DNA of 64,000 bases, from the NCBI RefSeq assembly GCF_027497355.1, contig NZ_CP114909.1, forward strand, positions 1,302,001-1,366,000. The letters run 5' to 3'. Numbering within the stretch: the stretch's first letter is position 1; each line of letters opens with the position of its first letter. Below, one piece after another: positions 7,839 to 17,010 of the stretch. The position numbers were made by a program, and so were the translations under genes. Source of the stretch: Micromonospora sp. WMMA1947. Its GTDB lineage: Bacteria; Actinomycetota; Actinomycetes; Mycobacteriales; Micromonosporaceae. The notes below the pieces were generated by a model. The model searched no databases and was not told where the DNA came from. It saw nothing but the letters and a program-made list of their open reading frames with translations.

Positions 7839-8921
7839 GTGAAATTCTTTCGATCGCGCGGAGGGCTCGTCGCCCTCGCCGCGGCCGCCCTGGTAGTCAC
7901 CCCGGCGGCGGTTGCGCCCGCCGCCGCATCCGCCGACGACCTGTCCACGCTGGCGAGCTCGTCCACCTTCCCGCTGGCCGACCCGGACACCCTGCTGGCG
8001 AAGGACGGCTCGTACGTCACCTACGGCACCACAGTCGGCGCCGGGACCGGCGCGCGCTGCGGCGCGACCGGCAGGTTGTACGTACCGGTCCTCGTCCACG
8101 GCTCCGGCAACAGCGTCGGCATGGCCGACTGCGCCTCGCACGACGCGCTGCCGTCCGGCCCCGGCGCCTGGGCGGAGCCCGGCGGCGCGATCTGGGCACC
8201 GGGCGTCGCCCGCTTCGACGGCCGGTTCTTCATGTTCTACACCGCCTCCCGCAAGGGCTCCGGGCAGAAGTGCATCGGCCGGGCCGTCTCCGACAGCGCC
8301 CGCGGCCCGTTCCAGAACCAGGGCGAGTGGGCCTGCCCGGACGCCGGCCGCTGGGCACTCGACGCCAACCCCTTCGTGGCCGGCGGGAACCTGTACGTCA
8401 CCTACCGGGACGACGCCATCGCCTCCGGCGCCGAGACCGGCATCTCCACCGTCCGCACCGACGGCGAGGGCCGCGCGATCTGGGACACCCGCCGGGACAT
8501 GCTCAAGAGCACCGACATCACCTGGGACACCGCCAAGACCAGCGGCGGTACGCACGTGGTCGAGAACCCGTCGATGTGGAAGGCCGCCGACGGCGACTGG
8601 TACCTCATGTACTCCGGCAACAACTGGGACAGCGCGCGTTACTCCACCGGCATCGCCCGCTGCGGGGCCAGTCCCCTGCCCGGCTCCCGCTGCACCCCCA
8701 TCCGCGAGGGCGTGTCCCGGCCCTTCTTCGGCTTCACCGGAAGCGCCGGCCTCAACCCGATCCGCGACCTGCCCGGCAACCACCAGGGCCCCGGCGGGAT
8801 GGACGTCTTCGCCGCCGCCGACGGCAGCGAGCGCGTGGTGTGGCACTGGTGGAACGGCTCCACCCGCTTCCCGATGACCGGCGTCCTGACCCGCCCCTCC
8901 ACCGGCTTCCTCGTCTCGTAG
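7839..8921 (+). CDS. Secreted GH43-like five-bladed propeller glycosidase
   Basis: Predicted 360-aa exported enzyme. A Sec-type signal (FFRSRGGLVALAAAALVVTP) ends at an ASADD cleavage region. The mature part shows GH43 features: an early Asp in ADPDTLLAKDG, IWAPGVARFDGRFFMFYTA, WALDANPFV, and the probable acid Glu in HVVENPSMW followed by WYLMYSGNNWDS. The family hydrolyses arabinan, xylan or related side chains outside the cell. GTG 7839 follows AAGGAG by about 5 nt; an upstream in-frame ATG at 7773 would add a segment unlike a signal peptide. The upstream gap 7611-7838 holds TGATAAT (7807-7813), a plausible -10. Confidence 0.82.
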   Translation: MKFFRSRGGLVALAAAALVVTPAAVAPAAASADDLSTLASSSTFPLADPDTLLAKDGSYVTYGTTVGAGTGARCGATGRLYVPVLVHGSGNSVGMADCASHDALPSGPGAWAEPGGAIWAPGVARFDGRFFMFYTASRKGSGQKCIGRAVSDSARGPFQNQGEWACPDAGRWALDANPFVAGGNLYVTYRDDAIASGAETGISTVRTDGEGRAIWDTRRDMLKSTDITWDTAKTSGGTHVVENPSMWKAADGDWYLMYSGNNWDSARYSTGIARCGASPLPGSRCTPIREGVSRPFFGFTGSAGLNPIRDLPGNHQGPGGMDVFAAADGSERVVWHWWNGSTRFPMTGVLTRPSTGFLVS

Positions 8922-8962
8922 CCGTGCCCCTCCACCTCGTAGCCGAACCAGTAAGGAGTCGC

Positions 8963-9787
8963 ATGGAACGCGTCAGCAGACGACAGGCACTCGGCCTCGC
9001 GGGCGGCGTCGCGCTCGCCGGCACGCTCGGCCTCCCCGCACCCGCCGGTGCGGCGACCGCCTGGCGGAACCTCGGCGTCGTCACCGCCAACATCGGACGC
9101 GCGAACCTCGAAAAGCGCAAGGCCGCGATCACCGCGGTCCGCAACGCCCTCGGCATGACCGGCCCCGAGGACCGTCCGCTCGTCGGCTGGCAGGAGATCG
9201 GCGGGGGTGACGGCGACACGAAGGAGAAGGGCTGGATCAACGATCTGTTCGGCGAGCACTACCGCAACGTGCACCTCAACGACGGCGGGCACTACGTTCC
9301 GATCTCCGCGCCCAGGGTGTACGACGTGCTCGACAAGCGCGTCACACCCGTACACGACGGTCTGGCGGGTGTCTCGGTGAACCGCGTCATCTCCGAGGTC
9401 CTGCTGGCCGCGAACGACGATGCGGCGCTTCAGTTCGCGTTCCTCAACACGCACTTCGTGGCCGGCGCGTTCAACGGCCAGGAAGATCCGCACGAGGCGT
9501 GGCGCCGGAGCAAGTGGGCGCTCCACTTCGATGTCCTCCGGGAGCGGATCTCCAGTTGGCAGGACCGTGGCTACCCGGTGATCTGGACCGGCGACACCAA
9601 CCGCAACCCGATGCCGAAGCTGTTCCCCGCGAAGGAGACGCGCGCCTTCGACGCCGGCATCGACCAGATCGGCTGGCTCCAGGGGTCGAACGGGGTCCAG
9701 ATCCAGCTGCGCAACCGCAAGACGGTGCCCATGCACGTGGACGGCCACGACGCCCGCGTGGCGGTGCTCCAACTCCGCCGCGCCTGA
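8963..9787 (+). CDS. Exported endonuclease/exonuclease/phosphatase-fold protein
   Basis: Predicted 274-aa protein with a twin-Arg signal (VSRRQALGLAGGVALAGTLG) ending AGAATAW. The mature domain has the EEP-fold order: NLGVVTANIG, the metal-binding Glu in GWQEIGGGDGD, LNTHFVAG, the TGDTNRNP motif, and a terminal Asp/His in VDGHDARVAVL. These are the metal and catalytic residues of DNase I-like phosphodiesterases. The substrate may be extracellular nucleic acid or a phosphodiester, which is inference. GTAAGGAG lies 6 nt before the ATG, and it sits 41 bp after the GH43-like gene, so co-transcription is likely. Confidence 0.78.
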   Translation: MERVSRRQALGLAGGVALAGTLGLPAPAGAATAWRNLGVVTANIGRANLEKRKAAITAVRNALGMTGPEDRPLVGWQEIGGGDGDTKEKGWINDLFGEHYRNVHLNDGGHYVPISAPRVYDVLDKRVTPVHDGLAGVSVNRVISEVLLAANDDAALQFAFLNTHFVAGAFNGQEDPHEAWRRSKWALHFDVLRERISSWQDRGYPVIWTGDTNRNPMPKLFPAKETRAFDAGIDQIGWLQGSNGVQIQLRNRKTVPMHVDGHDARVAVLQLRRA

Positions 9788-10062
9788 CCACACGCCTGCT
9801 CACCGTAAGCTTCGAGCTGGTCACTTTCGGTAGAACTCGTTCACGGAAAATTGCATTTGGCAAGAGATGGCACCGAAATTTTCTCGATGCGATGCATCTG
9901 CTTGTCAGGTACCCGACAGTGAATTACGCACTCTTGTGCTAGCTGTCCGTCGGGAGGATGCTCGAACCGTCGAACGGCACTGCGTCGCCTCGCACAGAGG
10001 GCGGCGCCCGGCTGCCACCGGACGCCGCATTCGACTCCACCGCTGCAACGGAAGGAGTCACG

Positions 10063-10236
10063 TTGACTGTAATCCCTCACGGGTCAGACTTCGAGACACC
10101 AGAGGACGAGGACGAAACCGTTGCCGAGCCGACCGACCGGCACCGGCTCATCCTGGCGTACATCAAGACGCTCAGTCCGATCATCGCCGCCGTCGTCGCC
10201 TGTATCGGGACGCTGGTGGCGGCGCTGGTCCGCTGA
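10063..10236 (+). CDS. Small single-span membrane protein, function unknown
   Basis: Predicted 57-aa protein with an acidic N-terminal half (FETPEDEDETVAEPTDRH) and one C-terminal membrane helix (LSPIIAAVVACIGTLVAALV). The start is a TTG at 10063: a strong GGAAGGAG at 10050-10057 sits 5 nt before it, while no site supports the in-frame ATG at 9958. I do not recognise the family. The preceding 275 bp (9788-10062) are AT-richer than average and probably hold its promoter. Confidence 0.6.
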   Translation: MTVIPHGSDFETPEDEDETVAEPTDRHRLILAYIKTLSPIIAAVVACIGTLVAALVR

Positions 10237-10310
10237 CCCGCCGGCCCCGCGCTCCGGCTCCGGCCGGACGCGGGGCCGTCCCGTACCCGAAGGTCTGGCA
10301 CACTGCGGCG

Positions 10311-10972
10311 ATGCCGACGTTTGATCGACTCTTCGCCGAACATGTCGGCACCGGTCTGGCCCGCCAGTTGGCGCTGGCGGACCTGCTCGGCGAACGTGAC
10401 TGGCAACTCGACGTGCCCGACGGCACCGTGACGTTCGGGACCGACCTGCGGTACCGCGTCCAACTCCTCGGCACCGAGAGCCACGACGACGGCACCTGGC
10501 TGTGGGCCTGGGCCAACGAGGCCAGCAACCTCCCCCGTCGCTGCTCCATCTCGCCGGCTGGGTCCGCGAGTACGGGCACCGCCAAGGGGTCGCCGAACTC
10601 ACCGAGCCCACGTTCCCGCTCCAGCGCGCAGACGGTCACCGCCTCGCCCTGCTGGCGTCCGGCCTGACCGGCCGCTGCTACTACCGCGGGCCGTACGACG
10701 GCGGCGCCGTCTTCTTCCACCTCGACGACGCCCCGCCGCAGATCACCGCGCCGGTCCGGCCGGAACGGGTGCTGACCGTCCTGACGCAGGTCCTGCAGTC
10801 CTTCCCGGTGGAGCACCGCGTCGCCGTCGAGTCGTTCCTGCACCAGCAGGGATGGCGGCTGGATCGGGCGCCCATGTCGGTGACGGCGCAGGACCGTGGC
10901 GGCTCGGTCCTGCGTGTCGACTTCGACGCGATGGGCCGGGTCAGCAACCTGTCGGGAACGGTCAGCCCGTAG
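10311..10972 (+). pseudogene. DUF6882-like protein, single frameshift
   Basis: The first part (from ATG 10311, MPTFDRLFAEHVGTGLARQL) reads to TWLWAWANEASNLP, then the frame is lost at a run of five C at 10532-10536. In the next frame the protein resumes at once (PSLLHLAGWVREYG) and continues to the stop at 10972. One additional C would restore a continuous protein of about 220 aa resembling the DUF6882 family of actinobacterial proteins of unknown function. Either a real inactivating frameshift or a homopolymer sequencing error. Confidence 0.75.
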
Positions 10973-10980
10973 GCGGAATG

Positions 10981-11056
10981 TGGTGCCCCCGGCAGGATTC
11001 GAACCTGCGACACACGGTTTAGGAAACCGATGCTCTATCCCCTGAGCTACGAGGGC
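10981..11056 (-). tRNA. tRNA-Arg (anticodon CCU)
   Basis: On the minus strand a 76-nt cloverleaf can be drawn: acceptor GCCCTCG pairing with CGGGGGC (one G-U), D stem GCTC/GAGC, anticodon loop TTCCTAA giving CCU (reads AGG), T arm GCAGG-TTCGAAT-CCTGC, and an encoded CCA at 10981-10983. The top pair of the anticodon stem is a T-T mismatch. Accessory DNA starts just beyond its 5' side. Confidence 0.95.
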
Positions 11057-11472
11057 GCGAGGGCCCAGTCTAGCGACCTGGGGGTTCACCTGGGGTGGCA
11101 GGGAGTGGCCCCCGTTCACCCACGTTCCCCGGACCGCCGTTCTCGCAGCCCAGGAGCACACCTGGAGCACACAAACCCCGGTTTGCGACCGGCGGTCGGC
11201 TGCGGCGACCCGCGTTGGCACCGGTTCACCCAGGGTGGCATCCGCTAGGGAGCACACACCGCGCACATCATCGAAGGTCACGAGTGCAGCTTCCCGGCCC
11301 GGGACCCGCTGGCCGTAGATCGGGCACCGGCGGCGATGACCGACGCGCTGTCAGCCCTAACTACGCGCCTCGAACCGGTACCGGTGGGAGCAGCCGTAGC
11401 TCGGGTCAGGCCAATCGCCGACACGGTGAATGTCAGGTGCGTGCCGGCGATGTCTTCGGGCACAGTAAGCAA
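11057..11472. repeat. Gene-free 416-bp stretch with short repeats beside the tRNA
   Basis: No convincing gene is seen. GGTTCACCTGGGGTGGCA (11083-11100) recurs as GGTTCACCCAGGGTGGCA (11223-11240), 16 of 18 identical, and GGAGCACAC occurs three times. The repeats contain facing CCACCC/GGGTGG elements, which may be recombinase arm sites or an excision scar. No copy of the tRNA 3' end was found here. Confidence 0.45.
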
Positions 11473-12726
11473 ATGCGCTCGATCTACCTCAGCGCGGACA
11501 CCCCGCGCTGGACTCCGCGCACGGAGTCCGACCTCCAGTCCGCGCTCGACCAGGGCCTGCTAAGTGAGTCGCACTACACGGACTTCAAGCGGGGGCTGAG
11601 CGCCGGAAGAAGCGCCAACAGAGAACTGGCACGCGACCTGGCGTCCTTCGGCATCGACGGCGGGACCCTCATCGTAGGCGTCGAGGAGAATCGGGACGGC
11701 TCGTTCGGCTTGTGTCCCGGACCGCTCCAAGGCTTGGCCGAGCGAGTAGAGCAGGTCGCCCTAACGATCCCGGATCCTCCGCTGCCCGTATACACGGAGA
11801 TTATCCCCTCGGATGCCAATCCGGACGTCGGCTACCTCTTCGTGCACGTGCCGCCGAGTCCGACGGCACCGCATATGGTCGACCATCGCTACTTCGGTCG
11901 AGGCGACAAGACGAAACACCACCTCGCCGACGCAGAAGTGCGCCGCCTTCACGACCTGCGCCGGCTCACTGAAACCGACACGCTCACTCTCCTAGACGCC
12001 GAGTTCGACCGTGACCCGGTTCCGGTGGAACGCCGGTCGCAGTCGCACCTGTTCTTGCTGGCCGAGCCGGCCAATGGCCGCCCAGAGATGCTGCTGAGCC
12101 TCGTCTCCGGCCGTGAATGGCCACAACGCATGCTGCTGTTCACCCGCGGCGCGATCCTGAACCAGCCGACGAGCAACCTCAAATTCGCGCCCGAACTACT
12201 CTCCGCGACCGCCCATGCGCGCCGGGCCGCCGGTGCGGCGCTAACGAGCTATGAACTCACTGCGGACCGAAGGCTGCGCGAAGACTCGTACGACGAGGAC
12301 GCCGTCGAGCTCGAAATCCACGAGGACGGCGGTCTCCGCATCTTCATGAGCCGGCTCAGCGACCAGATGACCAACCCAGATGAGCAGGTCGTCTTCGACG
12401 CCGGAGCGGTCATGTACACGCGACATTTAATCGCACTGGTGCTCGCGGCCGCCGACCAGGCGGGCTACGTCGGCAACTGGGCACTCGCGGTCGGCGCAAC
12501 CAATCTCCGCGGTCGCCGCTCGTACGAGTATCGCAATGGCTGGAGTGCGACGGACGGTCCGCGATTCGGCGAGGACACCTACCGGAAGGCCGCCGTCGTC
12601 TCACACGCACAACTGCTGGCTACGCCCGGACAGGTAACCGGTCAACTCCTAGCGCGGCTGCTGCGAGCCCTAGGGACCGACGACAAATTTGCACCTTTAC
12701 TGACTGACACGACTGAGAACTCCTAG
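11473..12726 (+). CDS. AlbA_2 (Schlafen-like) putative DNA-binding protein
   Basis: Predicted 417-aa protein. Residues about 20-150 match the AlbA_2/divergent AAA_4 domain: LSESHYTDFKRGL, then ANRELARDLASFGIDGGTLIVGVEE and a GYLFVHVPPSP strand followed by YFGRGDKTKHHL. The C-terminal two thirds are unassigned. AlbA_2 domains occur in Schlafen-type nucleases and in phage-defence or regulatory proteins; the role here is unknown. ATG 11473 was chosen because the domain begins soon after, but there is no good ribosome site, so an upstream start in the same frame is possible. It is flanked by a tRNA and an IS remnant, which fits acquired DNA. Confidence 0.65.
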   Translation: MRSIYLSADTPRWTPRTESDLQSALDQGLLSESHYTDFKRGLSAGRSANRELARDLASFGIDGGTLIVGVEENRDGSFGLCPGPLQGLAERVEQVALTIPDPPLPVYTEIIPSDANPDVGYLFVHVPPSPTAPHMVDHRYFGRGDKTKHHLADAEVRRLHDLRRLTETDTLTLLDAEFDRDPVPVERRSQSHLFLLAEPANGRPEMLLSLVSGREWPQRMLLFTRGAILNQPTSNLKFAPELLSATAHARRAAGAALTSYELTADRRLREDSYDEDAVELEIHEDGGLRIFMSRLSDQMTNPDEQVVFDAGAVMYTRHLIALVLAAADQAGYVGNWALAVGATNLRGRRSYEYRNGWSATDGPRFGEDTYRKAAVVSHAQLLATPGQVTGQLLARLLRALGTDDKFAPLLTDTTENS

Positions 12727-13030
12727 CTCTTTGAGCGTTGGAGTCGGCGCCAGCAAACGATGGCACCGGCGAGGGTGAGGAACGCTTGGTGGATGTCGTC
12801 GCGGATCTCCCAGCGGGTGCGCAGGCGGCGGAACCAGTGCAGCAGGGCGATGGTCTGCTCGATGACCTGTCGGGTGCCGGGGCCGGAGCCGGTGTAGAGC
12901 ACGAACAGGATCCCGCGCAACACCCCGCGGTCATCCAAGGGCTTGCGGCCCGGGAACCGATGCCGCCGGGCGGACGGGGTGGTAGCAGCGGTGCGATCTC
13001 GGCCCAGCGTTCGTCCGAGACTATCCACAT
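12723..13030 (-). pseudogene. IS5-family transposase remnant
   Basis: The beginning is a typical IS5-group N-terminus (VSDERWAEIAPLLPPRPP), which continues only after a frame change as RHRFPGRKPLDDRGVLRGIL followed by FVLYTG. It is then joined directly to the family C-terminus (IEQTIALLHWFRRLRTRWEI, then LAGAIVCWRRLQ). The whole DDE catalytic core, normally about 150 aa, is missing. It overlaps the end of the AlbA_2 gene by 4 bp. The element is dead, and I could not define inverted repeats. Confidence 0.85.
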
Positions 13031-13232
13031 CGGCTACTCACCCCTCCTCACGTTGAGAAAGCAGATGATCGCGCACCCGGCGCACAAGGGCGCCGCTACG
13101 AGAGGGAGAGGGGCGGGTTAACGCTATGGAGTCTTAGCGAGACAACAGGTAGCTTGGTCGCACCGCAAGCTGTGCGGACGCCTCATCACGGCGGGGTGCT
13201 TGTCGGCAGCGCATCAGACGCTGGAGGTGATT

Positions 13233-14603
13233 ATGGTCGCCCGGATCGACCCGGCTTGGTGGACGTCGGGCACCTGGGAGGGGCGGCCGATCAGGCAGTT
13301 CCTGGGGAAGCGCGATGTCGCGGTGATCTTCAGGTTCCTGCACGCTCGCGGTGTGTCCTACGGGGCGATCGCCGCTCTGGTCGATGTCTCCGCCAACCGC
13401 GCCGCCGAAATCGCCAAGGGGGCGCGGCAGGTTACGGCCTACGAGGTGTTGGAGCGGATCGCCCTCGGTCTGAACATCCCGCGGGCTGCCATGGGTCTCG
13501 GCCGTGAGCAGGACGTGCCAGCCGTTCGAGAGGTTCGGTCATTACGCGCGCAGGTACCCAAGGGCGTCCCGCATTCACCCCAGCTGATGGGTGAGCGTCC
13601 ATCCGCTGACGTGGGCGGTCTCGCTCGCCTGCGCGCGGAGCTGGACGAGGCACTCTCGTCCTCCACCGTGTCGCCTCGGCACCTTGAGTTGGTTGAAGAG
13701 TCGACGAGCGAGCACATGCGGGTCTATCCCTCTGCGGCCCCGACCGTCATGCTGTCGAGACTCGCGGGTGAGTGTGCCGAGGTGCAGGTCCTGTCGCGCC
13801 GGCGGCAACCCGCGACGGTTCAGGCCCGCCTGTCGGGCGCCGCAGCTCTACTGGCGACGATGTGTGCCGACGCGCTCATGCGACTGGGTAACGCCAGTGA
13901 AGCGCGGTTGTGGTACCGGACGGCGATCCACGCCGCGGACGACAGCGCGGACCCGCGGCTCCAGGTGTTGGCGCGCGCCCAGGCGGCGATGCTGCCCTAC
14001 TACTTCGGTGACCCGCACCAGACGGTGGCGATGGCGGATCAAGCGCTCGCCATCACGACTTCGGCGTCGCCGTCCGGCGCACTGGCAGCCGCCGGACGTG
14101 CAAGGGCGTTGGCCCGCCTCGGGGCGGCTGACCAGGCGAGAGCGGGGATCGAGCAGGCGCACCGCATGTTCGACGAGGCAGGGGACGACGACAGCGACGC
14201 AGCGTTCCGCTTTCCCGCGAAGCGGCTGCTGTTCTACCTGTCCGGGGCAAGGACATGGCTTGGCGATACGAAAGAGGCGTACCGGATCCAGGACGAAGCT
14301 CTGAGCTTGTACGGTCCCAGGCCGAGGGTGCCGATTGATCCTGCCCTTATCGCCCTGGACCGTGCCCTCTGCCTCGTGCGCGACCTTCGATTCGCGGAGG
14401 CGGCAGTGGCCGCCTGCGCCGCCGTCTCCGGGCTGCCCGAGCTGCAGCGCACGGAGATCGTCCTGTCCAAGGCGGCTGAGGTCGTATCAGCGATTCCGCA
14501 ACCCGCACAGGGCAGGGAGGTGGTGGAGCTGGCGGAGTACGTGCGGGCGTGCCGCGAGCGGAGCCGTACGCTGGCAGCCGGAACTGCTGTGCGCGAACCC
14601 TAG
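13233..14603 (+). CDS. XRE-TPR transcriptional regulator
   Basis: Predicted 456-aa regulator. An N-terminal HTH (GVSYGAIAALVDVSANRAAE) is followed by a linker and a helical region of tetratricopeptide-like repeats (residues about 150-440, e.g. GNASEARLWYRTAIHAADDS). This architecture is common for regulators placed at the edge of actinobacterial secondary-metabolite or resistance loci. GGAGGTGA immediately precedes ATG 13233, so this start is preferred over the upstream GTG at 13200. The kinase-like gene follows 7 bp after the stop, hence one operon with it. Confidence 0.82.
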   Translation: MVARIDPAWWTSGTWEGRPIRQFLGKRDVAVIFRFLHARGVSYGAIAALVDVSANRAAEIAKGARQVTAYEVLERIALGLNIPRAAMGLGREQDVPAVREVRSLRAQVPKGVPHSPQLMGERPSADVGGLARLRAELDEALSSSTVSPRHLELVEESTSEHMRVYPSAAPTVMLSRLAGECAEVQVLSRRRQPATVQARLSGAAALLATMCADALMRLGNASEARLWYRTAIHAADDSADPRLQVLARAQAAMLPYYFGDPHQTVAMADQALAITTSASPSGALAAAGRARALARLGAADQARAGIEQAHRMFDEAGDDDSDAAFRFPAKRLLFYLSGARTWLGDTKEAYRIQDEALSLYGPRPRVPIDPALIALDRALCLVRDLRFAEAAVAACAAVSGLPELQRTEIVLSKAAEVVSAIPQPAQGREVVELAEYVRACRERSRTLAAGTAVREP

Positions 14604-14610
14604 GGGCCAC

Positions 14611-15498
14611 ATGTTCGTCGAGGCACGAACGCGTCCGATGCTCGCCGAGGTGTGTCGGGGATTGGGCTGCTCTGCTGCCGACGCGCAGTTGCTCCGGCAT
14701 CACACGAACGCTGTGTACGCCGTGGGCGACGTAGTAGTCAAGATCGCTCCGCTGGAGTTCGGACTCGACCGCTCACGGACGGTGGTGGCGGTCGTTGACT
14801 GGCTGTCGGCCAAAGGCTTCCCGACCGTGGGTCTGTGCTCCCAGGTGCCGGCTCAACCGCTCGTGGTCGACGGGCACGCCGTCACGGTGTGGCAGCGTTT
14901 GGACCCGGCGGACGACAACCCCGTCACCACTGCAGAGCTCGGGCAACTCCTGCGGGAACTGCACGGCTTTCCGATGCCGCCGGTGGAGCTGCCAAGGCTT
15001 CAACCAGCCGAGAGCGTCCGCAGATCCGTGGACAACGCCCACCTCATCGACGATCTGGACCGCGACCTGTTGCTGAACCGGCTCGAGGATCTCAAAGCGG
15101 CCTGGTCGTCGATGGCGTTCCCGCTGGGAGACAGCCTGATCCAGTCCGACCCCCAGACCCGCAACGCTCTACGACGGTTCGACGGTACCCCGGTGCTGGC
15201 TGACTGGGACGGTATCGCGATCGGGCCGCGAGAGTGGGACATCGCCACCGTCGCGGTTCACTGTCGGCGATTCGGTGGCGGCCGGCAGGCCTTCGCGGAC
15301 TTCACCGCCAGCTACGGCTGGGACGCCACCACCTGGTCGGGCTTCGAAGAGCTCTGCCGATTGCGTGAACTCCAGATGATTGCCACCAACGCGCGCAAGT
15401 CCCGGCCCGGCACGTCGGCAGCCTCCGAGGTGCATCGCCGGCTTGACGGCCTTCGCAACGAGAATGGCACCGAGCTGCGTCGCTGGCAGATTCTCTGA
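14611..15498 (+). CDS. APH-family phosphotransferase
   Basis: Predicted 295-aa small-molecule kinase of the aminoglycoside/choline kinase fold. Seen are the N-lobe VVVKIAPLEFG (ATP-binding Lys), the hinge VTVWQRLDP, the Brenner-like segment GDSLIQSDPQTRNAL where the usual HGD is GDS..QSDPQTRN, and the metal-binding Asp in VLADWDGIAIGPREWDIA. The missing His in the catalytic loop is also seen in other APH-like proteins of this context. It sits between a TPR regulator and a duplicate GluRS, so it may modify a cluster product or intermediate (inference). Resistance is an alternative. Confidence 0.78.
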   Translation: MFVEARTRPMLAEVCRGLGCSAADAQLLRHHTNAVYAVGDVVVKIAPLEFGLDRSRTVVAVVDWLSAKGFPTVGLCSQVPAQPLVVDGHAVTVWQRLDPADDNPVTTAELGQLLRELHGFPMPPVELPRLQPAESVRRSVDNAHLIDDLDRDLLLNRLEDLKAAWSSMAFPLGDSLIQSDPQTRNALRRFDGTPVLADWDGIAIGPREWDIATVAVHCRRFGGGRQAFADFTASYGWDATTWSGFEELCRLRELQMIATNARKSRPGTSAASEVHRRLDGLRNENGTELRRWQIL

Positions 15499-15597
15499 CC
15501 GGAAGACAGACGGCGCTCCACCCTGGCGCGCCCGGACGCGGAAATTCGGCCCGGGATATGCGGTTAAGCGACCGCCTCGAATCGGTACGCTGCGTGC

Positions 15598-17007
15598 ATG
15601 GCATCGCCAAACTCCCCGGTCCGCGTTCGATTTGCCCCATCGCCGACAGGCATGTTCCACGTGGGTAATGCCCGCTCGCTGCTTTACAACTGGGTGCTGG
15701 CCAAGCAGTCCGGCGGCACGATGGTGCTGCGGATCGAGGACACGGACGCCGAACGCAGTAAGCCGGAGTGGGTGCAGGGCATCATCGACGCCATGGCGTG
15801 GCTCGGCGCCGGCCCCGATGAGTACGAGGGCCCCCTGTTCCAGTCCGCCTATGTCCAGCACCATCGCGACGCCATCGCGAAGCTGCTCGCGGCAGGTCAG
15901 GCCTACTACTGCGACTGCGTGCGTACGCAGGTCGTGGAGCGAACCGGCAGCGAACACAAGGGGTACGACGGTTACTGCCGCGACCGCGGGCTGGCCGCGA
16001 CCCCTGGCAGCGCGGTGCGGTTCCGGACGCCGGACGAAGGTCAGACAGTCGTGCGGGATCTGGTGCGCGGCGAGCCCACGTTCGACAACGCCACGATCGA
16101 GGATTTCGTCATCGCACGTGGTGACGGCTCCCCGGTGTTCCTCCTCGCGAATGTCGTCGACGACATGGTCATGGGCATTACCCATGTCATTCGCGCCGAG
16201 GAGCACCTGCCGAACACGCCCAAGCAGCAGTTGTTGTGGGTGGCGCTCGGGCACGAACCGCCGGTGTGGGCCCACGCGCCGATCCTGGTCAACGAGAAGC
16301 GGCAGAAACTGTCCAAGCGCCGGGATCGGGTCGCGCTGGAGGACTTCCGCGCCGAGGGGTACCTGCCCGATGCGATGCGCAACTACCTGATGCTGCTCGG
16401 CTGGGCCCCCTCCGGTGACCGGGAGATCGTCCCCTGGGACGACATCGTGACGGAGTTCCGGATGGCCGACGTCAATCCGTCGCCGGCGTTCTTCGACGTC
16501 AAGAAGCTGCGGGCCTTCAACGGCGACTACATCCGCGCGTTGAGCACAGAGCAGTTCATCTCGGCTTGTCAGCCGTGGCTGCGCGGTGAGTACGCCCCGT
16601 GGCGGGCTGAGGACTACGATGACGTCGCCTTCGCCGCTGTCGCACCCTTGGCGCAGACCCGGGTCGCGGTGCTCAGCGAGATCGTCGCCATGGTCGATTT
16701 CCTGTTCCTGCCGATCCCGTCGATCGACGAGGCGGCTTGGAAGAAGGCCATGACCGGGGAGGCTCTGGCGCTACTCACCGAGGTGGCTACCGCTTTCGAA
16801 GAGGTGGAGTGGGATGCCGAGTCGCTCAAGCGCACGGTCGAGAAGTTGGGGGCAGTTCGCGGGCTGAAGCTGGGTAAGGCGCAGGCGCCGGTCCGGGTTG
16901 CCGTGACCGGCCGTACCGTCGGGCTGCCCCTGTTCGAGTCGTTGGAGGTGCTCGGTCGGAGCCGTACTGCCGCGAGGATCAGGAGTGCGATCGACCGGCT
17001 CTCGTAG
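15598..17007 (+). CDS. Second glutamyl-tRNA synthetase-like protein
   Basis: Predicted 469-aa full-length class I synthetase: N-terminal [17 protein letters not shown] (HIGH-type motif HVGN, residues 21-24), LRIEDTD, the zinc-type CDC...YC cluster (residues about 103-128), the KLSKR motif (residues about 237-241) and an anticodon-binding C-terminal half. It should charge tRNA with glutamate. It lies in accessory DNA between an APH-like kinase and a tailoring-enzyme operon, so it is probably not the housekeeping gltX. It may supply Glu-tRNA to a biosynthetic step or be a resistant copy. Its stop lies 3 bp from the stop of the convergent ATP-grasp gene. Confidence 0.88.
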   Translation: MASPNSPVRVRFAPSPTGMFHVGNARSLLYNWVLAKQSGGTMVLRIEDTDAERSKPEWVQGIIDAMAWLGAGPDEYEGPLFQSAYVQHHRDAIAKLLAAGQAYYCDCVRTQVVERTGSEHKGYDGYCRDRGLAATPGSAVRFRTPDEGQTVVRDLVRGEPTFDNATIEDFVIARGDGSPVFLLANVVDDMVMGITHVIRAEEHLPNTPKQQLLWVALGHEPPVWAHAPILVNEKRQKLSKRRDRVALEDFRAEGYLPDAMRNYLMLLGWAPSGDREIVPWDDIVTEFRMADVNPSPAFFDVKKLRAFNGDYIRALSTEQFISACQPWLRGEYAPWRAEDYDDVAFAAVAPLAQTRVAVLSEIVAMVDFLFLPIPSIDEAAWKKAMTGEALALLTEVATAFEEVEWDAESLKRTVEKLGAVRGLKLGKAQAPVRVAVTGRTVGLPLFESLEVLGRSRTAARIRSAIDRLS

Positions 17008-17010
17008 GGT

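Noticed and set aside
10981..11056. tRNA-Arg as attachment site of the 28.5-kb integrase
   Set aside because: Its 3' end faces the core side, no second copy of the tRNA 3' end was found in the window, and the integrase is 17 kb away.
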